Assembly: GCA_039831705.1 (NCBI GenBank)
Contig: JBDOMT010000209.1
Coordinates: forward strand, 16,146-80,145
DNA: 64,000 bases
Direction: 5' to 3'
DNA from: JAJRWS01 sp039831705
GTDB lineage: Bacteria > Planctomycetota > Planctomycetia > Pirellulales > Lacipirellulaceae
Shown in pieces: positions 60,846 through 64,000 of this stretch; the stretch's first letter is position 1; each line of letters begins with the position of its first letter. Below the pieces are notes generated by a model that did not search any database, was not told where the DNA came from, and was given only the letters and a program-made list of their open reading frames with translations. The position numbers and the translations under genes are program-made.

Positions 60846-61745
60846 ATGCCAAGTACTTGTGTAGAACCAACCTCAACCACGAATGGTGTCACACCCAAGC
60901 CGGTAAAGCGTGAATTCGTGTTCCGTCGTGAATATCGGGGAACCGTGAAAGGACTCGTTCTCGACTGGAGCGGTACCACGGCAGACAAATATGTCATTGC
61001 ACCCGCCGTCGTTTTCGTGCAAGCCTTTAAGAATCAGAGCGTCGACATTACCATGACCGAAGCCCGCGGCCCGATGGGACTGCGAAAAGATTTGCATATC
61101 AAGGAATTGACCAAAGATCCGATCGTTCGTGAAAAATGGAACGCAGTCCACGGCAAATATCCCGATCAGTCCGATGTCGACAACATGTTTGCCGACTTCG
61201 TTCCTGCTCAAGTCGCCTGCCTGCCAGAGTATACCGACCTGCTGCCAGGAACTGCGGAAGTCTGCACCCGTTTGCAGAAACAGGACATCAAGATAGGCGT
61301 ATCGACCGGATTTCTCCGAGTCATGGTCGACGTACTGCTCAAGGATGCAATCGCGCAGGGCTTTACCCCCGACGCGACCGTTGCTGGTGACGAAGTGGAG
61401 CAAGGAGCACGCCCTAAACCGTTTATGGTTTACCGCAACCTTGATCTGATGGATGTCTGGCCCATCGAGTCGGTCCTCAAAGTCGACGACACCACCGGTG
61501 GAGTCGGTGAAGGCCTCAATGCGGGTTGCTGGACGCTAGGTGTCTCTCGCTACAGTAATTACATGGACATCAATACGCTCGAACAAGAGGGGGAACTCTC
61601 CGAGGAAGAAATCGAGCGCCGAAACGAAGCCTGCAAAGAAAAATTACGCCAAGCTGGTGCCCATTACGTAATCGACAGCATCGCGGATATCGAGCCGGTC
61701 ATCGAAGACATCAACGCCCGCCTGGCACGTGGCGAACGTCCGTAG
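60846..61745 (+). CDS. phnX: Phosphonoacetaldehyde hydrolase (phosphonatase)
   Basis: PhnX cleaves the C-P bond of phosphonoacetaldehyde to acetaldehyde and phosphate, using a Schiff base. It is an HAD-superfamily protein: the nucleophile is Asp40 (VLDWSGTTADKYVIAP) and the Schiff-base lysine is probably Lys81 (ARGPMGLRKDLH), by alignment with the Bacillus enzyme. Further motifs are GVSTGFLRVMVDVLLKDA and VLKVDDTTGGVGEGLNAGCW. It has a 25-residue N-terminal extension. AGGAG lies ten bases before the ATG. No phnW transaminase or transporter gene is present, so the source of phosphonoacetaldehyde must be encoded elsewhere. Confidence 0.92.
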   Translation: MPSTCVEPTSTTNGVTPKPVKREFVFRREYRGTVKGLVLDWSGTTADKYVIAPAVVFVQAFKNQSVDITMTEARGPMGLRKDLHIKELTKDPIVREKWNAVHGKYPDQSDVDNMFADFVPAQVACLPEYTDLLPGTAEVCTRLQKQDIKIGVSTGFLRVMVDVLLKDAIAQGFTPDATVAGDEVEQGARPKPFMVYRNLDLMDVWPIESVLKVDDTTGGVGEGLNAGCWTLGVSRYSNYMDINTLEQEGELSEEEIERRNEACKEKLRQAGAHYVIDSIADIEPVIEDINARLARGERP

Positions 61746-61788
61746 GTTCGACTGGGTAATCCCCGGTTTATCCGTAACCGGTGAGAAG

Positions 61789-61878
61789 AATGGATTACCA
61801 CGGAGTCACGGAGGACACAGAGAAAAGAACTGTTTTTATACTCTCTGTGTTCTCCGTGACTCCGTGGTTCAATTCATT
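61789..61878. repeat. CACGGAGT palindrome
   Basis: The left arm (61789-61824, with ACCACGGAGTCACGGAGGAC) and the right arm (61841-61878) are complementary over about 27 bases with one mismatch, separated by about 17. Units recur with a 9-bp period. It lies between the convergent phnX and PEP-CTERM genes, where a bidirectional terminator is expected. Confidence 0.93.
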
Positions 61879-61929
61879 GGTATTATTTTAGCAGAGTGTG
61901 ACTTCGCAAGTTGTCTGGGAGAGACCCGA

Positions 61930-63258
61930 CTACACTCGTCGCAATGCGATCGCCAGGCAGGTCATGGCCAACAAGCAGAGCGTAGACGGTTCGGGGATTG
62001 CCGTGACGGGACTGGCTGTATTCACGTATTGCACGACTCCCACTTTCGATTCGCCGCTGTCGGTCGTGTAGGTGAATGCCAGGTCACGCGCATCGAGGGC
62101 CGTGTTGTAGCCTGTGCCGATCGATTGATCGCTGGCAAAGGTTGAACTTCCCAGCAAATACGCCTCAATCAACTGCTCATTGGTAGCCAAGAACGTTTGC
62201 CAAGTTGAACCGGGTGCGCTGTCATCTCCGAAACTGCCCTGCCAACGGAGAAAATCGTGGCCATCGGTGTCCCCGTCACCATCGGTATCGCCCGTGCCGC
62301 TAGAGCCAAACGCACCCTCCAAAATACCCAGATCGGCCTGGTCCACCGACCCGTTATTTCTAAGATCGGCTGCTGGCTGGGTAGCATTGCCTACACCCAG
62401 GGCATCCAGGTTCCCCTGCAACCAGCCTGCCGCATTCAACGATCCGCCCGTACTGGAGACCTCATAGCCGGTCAGGGCCAAACCGGCGTCACCCTGGAGT
62501 GTCATCGCTCCGCTCTGTACATCGACTTCCAGGATCACCGGGGTGAAGACAACCAGATTGTCGATCGCCCACCACCAGTTATTGACTGCATCCTCCATGC
62601 CAAATGTGATCACAGCACTGTTGGCACCCGCTGGATTGTTGAGCCCGATTTCGACCGCCTCGTTGGGCGCGTCATTATGAAAGTTGGGGCCTGCCGTGGA
62701 GGTCCAGCGCATAACTTCGATCGCCGGGGCGCCATCGTAGGAAACGGTAATATTAACCCGTTGGTTGCCCTCGTCGCGCCAACTGGAATCGAAACCGAGA
62801 TTCAGCACTCCGGCACCGAAGCCGGTCACTGAAATCGGACCAGTACTGAGAAAGGTGTTGTAGGTCCCAAGACTCTCCGGATCACCGATATCGTCCCACT
62901 CGTCCGGATCGGCCACGGCAATAGTCCCCGAGGCATTGGTGAAAGTGGATCGCAGTTGGTCGTCCACAGACGACCACCAATCACGGTCGGCGAAACTCCA
63001 GCCTTCCCACTCGGTAACGCCAATGCCATCGCCGGATCCTTCCCCGGGCAGATTGTTCACAATGTTCCAACCGGCGGGTGGTGTATGGGTGAAGGCATTC
63101 GCTTCGGCCACGACTTCATCTTCGTTTGGCCCAAGTACCAGGCTGTCAAAATTTTCCGAAAAGACCGTAGCCGCCTGGCTCTCTCCTACCGTTACCAAAC
63201 CTAACAAGCAGACCATCGGCACAACGGCCATACGCAGACACCGTTGGCGGCCAAACAT
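61930..63258 (-). CDS. PEP-CTERM secreted protein with dockerin-like calcium repeats
   Basis: A 442-residue secreted protein. The signal peptide starts at Met 63258 (FGRQRCLRMAVVPMVCLLG) and ends near ESQA. Residues about 30-230 form a beta-sandwich-like region (WSFADRDWWSSVDDQLRSTF and AVITFGMEDAVNNWWWAIDN). Then come Asp-rich loops as in dockerins (DLRNNGSVDQADLGILEGAF, then DTDGDGDTDGHDFLRWQ). The C-terminus is a PEP-CTERM sorting signal: IPEPSTLCLLAMTCLAIALR with a final Arg-rich end. Such proteins are anchored or released by exosortase. The frame continues upstream to 63408 through a second PEP-CTERM-like stretch that belongs to the neighbouring gene. Confidence 0.85.
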   Translation of the reverse strand: MFGRQRCLRMAVVPMVCLLGLVTVGESQAATVFSENFDSLVLGPNEDEVVAEANAFTHTPPAGWNIVNNLPGEGSGDGIGVTEWEGWSFADRDWWSSVDDQLRSTFTNASGTIAVADPDEWDDIGDPESLGTYNTFLSTGPISVTGFGAGVLNLGFDSSWRDEGNQRVNITVSYDGAPAIEVMRWTSTAGPNFHNDAPNEAVEIGLNNPAGANSAVITFGMEDAVNNWWWAIDNLVVFTPVILEVDVQSGAMTLQGDAGLALTGYEVSSTGGSLNAAGWLQGNLDALGVGNATQPAADLRNNGSVDQADLGILEGAFGSSGTGDTDGDGDTDGHDFLRWQGSFGDDSAPGSTWQTFLATNEQLIEAYLLGSSTFASDQSIGTGYNTALDARDLAFTYTTDSGESKVGVVQYVNTASPVTAIPEPSTLCLLAMTCLAIALRRV

Positions 63259-63826
63259 CAGTCCTGTGGCCAAGAGCAGGGTCGCTGCCAGCACGGCGGC
63301 ACCAGGTTCCGGCACCGCCTGGATCAGGAGTTTCAAACGCACCCGCGCCGTTCGCCTGGTCGAAGGCCAAACGAAATTGCAGGATGTCATCGAGGCTGTG
63401 GGTGCCATCGTTATTCAGATCCGAAGCCCGGTAACGCTGAGCCTCGGAGAGACTGGCCAAATCGCTGCCAAAGGCGTTTTCCAGTCGGGTCCAGTCATCG
63501 GTGTCGAGGTCGCCATCAAAGTCCAAATCGGCAAATTGGAAAGCCGCGTCACCATTGCCTATGAACCGTACCACTCCCTGAATCGGCTCGGAACTGACCG
63601 CATCGGCATACTGAAAAGTAATGTCTTGCCCTTCCTGGTAATAATGGCTCCAAGTACCAACACCCAAATCAATACTGGCCCCTACCCCGATCATTCCCGT
63701 GCCCAACGCCGCCTCACTGAGGTCGGCAACCGAGGAAGGGTCGGTGAGTACCTGTCCGTACCAAAAACTCTTCCGCCGCGTGGCCTCTACGCTGATCCCT
63801 GATCCTGGATGACATTCTGAAGTCAT
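63146..63826 (-). pseudogene. Dockerin-like/PEP-CTERM secreted protein, apparently frameshifted and 5'-truncated
   Basis: The 226-codon frame has dockerin-like calcium loops (LDFDGDLDTDDWTRLENAFG and SDLNNDGTHSLDDILQFR) and then, near 63310-63345, turns into an unrelated Arg/Gly-rich tail. At that point the next frame reads AVPEPGAAVLAATLLLATGL, a normal PEP-CTERM helix. A single base change in 63310-63345 would restore the expected order. The 5' part also lacks a signal peptide, and a TGA stands in frame about 15 bases before the ATG, so the start of the gene is lost as well. A sequencing error cannot be excluded. Confidence 0.7.
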
Positions 63827-63863
63827 CGAATTTTGTGTGGGTCAAATCTTGAAATCAACGACA

Positions 63864-63886
63864 GGCCCCCTGGGGGAAAGGGGGCC
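63864..63886. terminator. GC-rich hairpin, possible terminator
   Basis: GGCCCCCT at 63864-63871 pairs perfectly with AGGGGGCC at 63879-63886 across a 7-base loop. No T run follows on either strand, so an intrinsic terminator is uncertain. The remaining bases to 64000 show nothing recognisable. Confidence 0.5.
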
Positions 63887-64000
63887 GTATGCACCAAGTC
63901 GACGTGTCATCCTGGTCTGCCGGTTCACAGCCTAAAAATTCGGCTGACCAAACGGCGGATGAAATAAGCGGGCTAGCCATGCATGCATCGACTAGAATAC

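Noticed and set aside
62936..63802. Plus-strand 288-codon frame
   Set aside because: Antisense to the Asp/Gly-rich PEP-CTERM genes, which have signal peptides and sorting signals; the frame shows no domain.

Overview
The window looks like a planctomycete chromosome, most likely from the Pirellulales. The evidence is lineage-typical gene types: an ECF-like sigma factor joined to FecR/LamG domains, a PVC-type membrane-bound dehydrogenase with HEAT-like repeats and a terminal CxxCH, PQQ-like propeller proteins, PEP-CTERM/dockerin-like secreted proteins, an oversized SecA, and a MoxR/DUF58/VWA/DUF4175-like operon. WaaA indicates a Gram-negative envelope with Kdo-type lipopolysaccharide. This placement rests on recognised families and was not tested by a search.

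Layout. 1-404: edge of an ABC ATPase gene. 753-1586: rhomboid-like membrane protein without the catalytic serine motif. 1583-4237: sigma-FecR-LamG fusion. 4601-9851: waaA and secA. 10049-21197: a six-gene minus-strand operon (moxR, DUF58, two VWA proteins, a DUF4175-like protein, a QW-repeat protein) preceded by a 59-residue membrane protein gene. 21816-24154 (+): secreted FAD oxidoreductase and DUF983. 24281-46635 (-): an 18-gene respiratory block. 47179-51886 (+): purD and a PVC cytochrome. 52115-60060 (-): a PQQ-propeller/methyltransferase-like/malectin-like protein, a FtsX-type ABC transporter and an orphan bitopic protein. 60221-61745 (+): a cupin-HTH regulator and phnX. 61930-63826 (-): two PEP-CTERM-type secreted proteins, one apparently frameshifted.

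The respiratory block is the functional core. Read in transcription order it runs: Rieske protein, cytochrome b6-type subunit, extended subunit IV, a 1565-residue octaheme cytochrome with a PDZ-like domain, two cupredoxin-like proteins, a diheme lipoprotein cytochrome, oxidase subunits II and I, heme A synthase, heme O synthase, oxidase subunits III and IV, a two-gene ABC transporter, SCO1, DUF420 and a small CxxC membrane protein. It reads as one electron path from quinol to O2 through a bc-type complex, heme or copper carriers and an A2-type oxidase, with assembly factors encoded alongside.

The least expected signal is between the genes. At least eight kinds of palindromic or tandem element fill the gaps. 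Many are built on a 9-10 bp period and several begin at, or contain, the stop codon of the neighbouring gene. The same tendency shows inside genes as perfect in-frame duplications of 9, 12, 15, 18 or 21 bp, including a 9-bp array in the sigma factor and a 12-bp array read in two frames where SCO1 and DUF420 overlap. I saw no tRNA, rRNA, CRISPR array, transposase or prophage gene.
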